From positions 1 through 21,904 of the forward strand of contig JBPBQZ010000023.1 of the NCBI GenBank assembly GCA_050955105.1: a DNA stretch of 21,904 nucleotides. The letters run 5' to 3'. The notes below the pieces were generated by a model. The model saw nothing but the letters and a program-made list of their open reading frames with translations, searched no databases and had not been told where the DNA came from. Position numbers and translations under genes: made by a program. Shown here in pieces: positions 21,701 to 21,904 of the stretch; the first letter of the stretch is position 1; each line of letters opens with the position of its first letter. This DNA is from JBPBQZ01 sp050955105 (lineage in GTDB: Bacteria; Pseudomonadota; Gammaproteobacteria; Burkholderiales; Burkholderiaceae).

Positions 21701-21904
21701 CAGATTGATGTCGTGTCCCGAAATAATGTCGACGGCTCCCGCCGCGTTGGCATAAGCAGCGGTGGCATTCACGTCGTGACCCGCACTGATGGCGACGTGG
21801 CCATCACTGAGCAAAGCGGTTCCGATATCCGCCGATGCGGTGTGCGCGCTTTGGTTCTGATAACTCCATTTGACGAAATCGCTGCTGCGCTCGCGTACCG
21901 CATT
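18743..21904 (-). CDS. CdiA/filamentous-haemagglutinin-type contact-dependent inhibition exoprotein, 3' part
   Basis: Open to the right edge, so the N-terminal signal, TPS secretion domain and most of the shaft are missing. About 21904-20200 encodes haemagglutinin repeats of the Fil_haemagg_2 kind (SGDRVNIAAGNDVTVKGSTV, then DINIEASNNLNI, then GSSN, repeated with variation). A linker with QTPDLNQLLDKQGEMMAAAG leads into the pretoxin region (AEGGDYRVAMHAAGGAVLAG, then the DSNVDRALGEIVGNAVAGAA helix). NNRQ (19508-19519) sits where the VENN-type boundary is expected. The last 254 or so residues are the variable tip: a Gly/Cys-rich hydrophobic hairpin (nt 19118-19186) and a C-terminal domain with DGLNRPYSMFGVTVPRFNN. 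Similar endings occur in other haemagglutinins, from memory. The tip likely inserts in or crosses the target inner membrane. Confidence 0.88.
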   Translation of the reverse strand, partial: NAVRERSSDFVKWSYQNQSAHTASADIGTALLSDGHVAISAGHDVNATAAYANAAGAVDIISGHDINLVAGERSASAMDEHKQSSHGFLSSESTHSRDASAYTNAIGTAISGDRVNIAAGNDVTVKGSTVAATHDINIEASNNLNITTTANRQEASHFKETHKSGFGAIAGGLSYGSSNQKDRSRDANISAQGSLVGSSDGGVHMRAGKTVHITGSDVLAAGNIIGIGADVIIDGARSNRHHDETHETSSSGFSIGVSSGTSGALQSFADQASAAGRSQDSRAAALHAFTAVNNVADAAGALSRGAPDAKLQFSWGSSRSQSTFIEDRSSNAGAHVASGGTTAFVATGNGTPGSGNITIQGSDVSGSDILLSAKNRVDLLNGADTDVTRSTNTSQNASIGVSYGTQGFGVSASMSQARGDANSDAFMQKNTHIDARQNLTIISGGDTNIVGAVVKGRHVGADVGGNLNIASVQDTTRSAAHQQSTGGGFEISQGGGNASIGISSGRAKGEYKGVVEQSGIQAGDGGFDIVVKGNTDLQGAYISSTADASKNALHTGTLSYSDLENRSNYEAKSAGISLSGSVAGKDPVTGDKVGRNGGGVSPMLPQSDSGGETAVTRSAISAATIVITDQANQKQDIEDLSRDVSNLNGTVSQTPDLNQLLDKQGEMMAAAGAAGQVLATQIGQYADARKAAATDPVEAAKWAEGGDYRVAMHAAGGAVLAGLGGGSAVGGAAGAAASAGMAEKLNELSDAFRGATGDSNVDRALGEIVGNAVAGAAGFAAGGASGAFTGANADLNNRQIDANEVIAIAAKADDGSFAQDRLAKAACFAVKCWAQYPVDSAAYNANYVSTLEASQLQLELGWVNREKEAGLFSYTPLHKTGDAVRSDPVGVAGDVIKVVAGGVTAKTGFGFCVIGGVGCIAGVGMMSTGSSDVTEGLTRLFNRYNGINSPGVNPLRDGFNSLSSRWGDVAYDSFSLATSIVALRARQPLKMGVEDGLNRPYSMFGVTVPRFNNKTLVPISKNAMPYGTTQVIQIFGVASKGLKIINDIPKNGD
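19569..19920 (-). repeat. Pretoxin DNA repeat, resident CdiA copy
   Basis: Intact counterpart of 14411-14760. It encodes the last part of the CdiA pretoxin, just before the variable toxin tip. It carries the AG dinucleotide that the displaced copy lacks. Confidence 0.92.

Noticed and set aside
1..21904. tRNA genes, rRNA, CRISPR arrays, insertion sequences or transposases
   Set aside because: No cloverleaf-like segment, regularly spaced repeats, transposase-like frame or terminal inverted repeats were seen; the only long repeat is the pretoxin pair.

Overview
The window looks like a chromosomal segment of a Burkholderiaceae betaproteobacterium (Burkholderia/Paraburkholderia/Caballeronia type). 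The reasons are the dut | clpA-clpS | csp arrangement, the protein sequences themselves, GC-rich codon use in the left 12 kb, and a large CdiA/FHA-type exoprotein. The assignment rests on recognition by eye, not on a search.

Layout. (1) 1-4040, core housekeeping block: dut (+) converges on a clpS-clpA operon (-) across a strong bidirectional terminator, followed by a divergent cold-shock gene with its own promoter and hairpin. (2) 4159-12233, an accessory catabolic cluster of two divergent units. On the minus strand an ADP-forming acyl-CoA synthetase is followed by a fused double acyl-CoA dehydrogenase. On the plus strand a Baeyer-Villiger monooxygenase, a MarR regulator and an NAD-type short-chain dehydrogenase follow each other. 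Together they suggest oxidation of an alicyclic alcohol or ketone to a lactone, then CoA activation and beta-oxidation of the opened product; the lactone hydrolase is not in the window. (3) 12464-21904, all minus strand: the 3' end of a contact-dependent inhibition exoprotein (CdiA/FHA type, running off the right edge) with its membrane immunity gene, followed by a long series of displaced and decaying toxin-tail/immunity pairs.

The third region is the most interesting part. Reading from CdiA leftward: toxin tail + 89-aa two-helix immunity; a 212-aa membrane protein; a toxin tail + 140-aa multi-helix immunity; a broken 93-aa membrane protein + a 69-aa ORF; a toxin tail + 70-aa immunity (ATGA overlap); a 51-codon tail remnant + 82-aa immunity; a module carrying a near-identical copy of CdiA's pretoxin DNA + a 40-aa single-helix immunity; and finally a frameshifted tail + frameshifted immunity that are paralogues of the 262-aa/140-aa pair. 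Several pieces are too short or too broken for ordinary gene calling and were found by frame-by-frame translation. All the immunity candidates are predicted membrane proteins, so I infer that the toxins act at the inner membrane. The repeated pretoxin DNA is a plausible crossover site for swapping the active CdiA tip. Orphan cdiA-CT/cdiI modules are a known phenomenon; the particular toxin and immunity families here I do not recognise.
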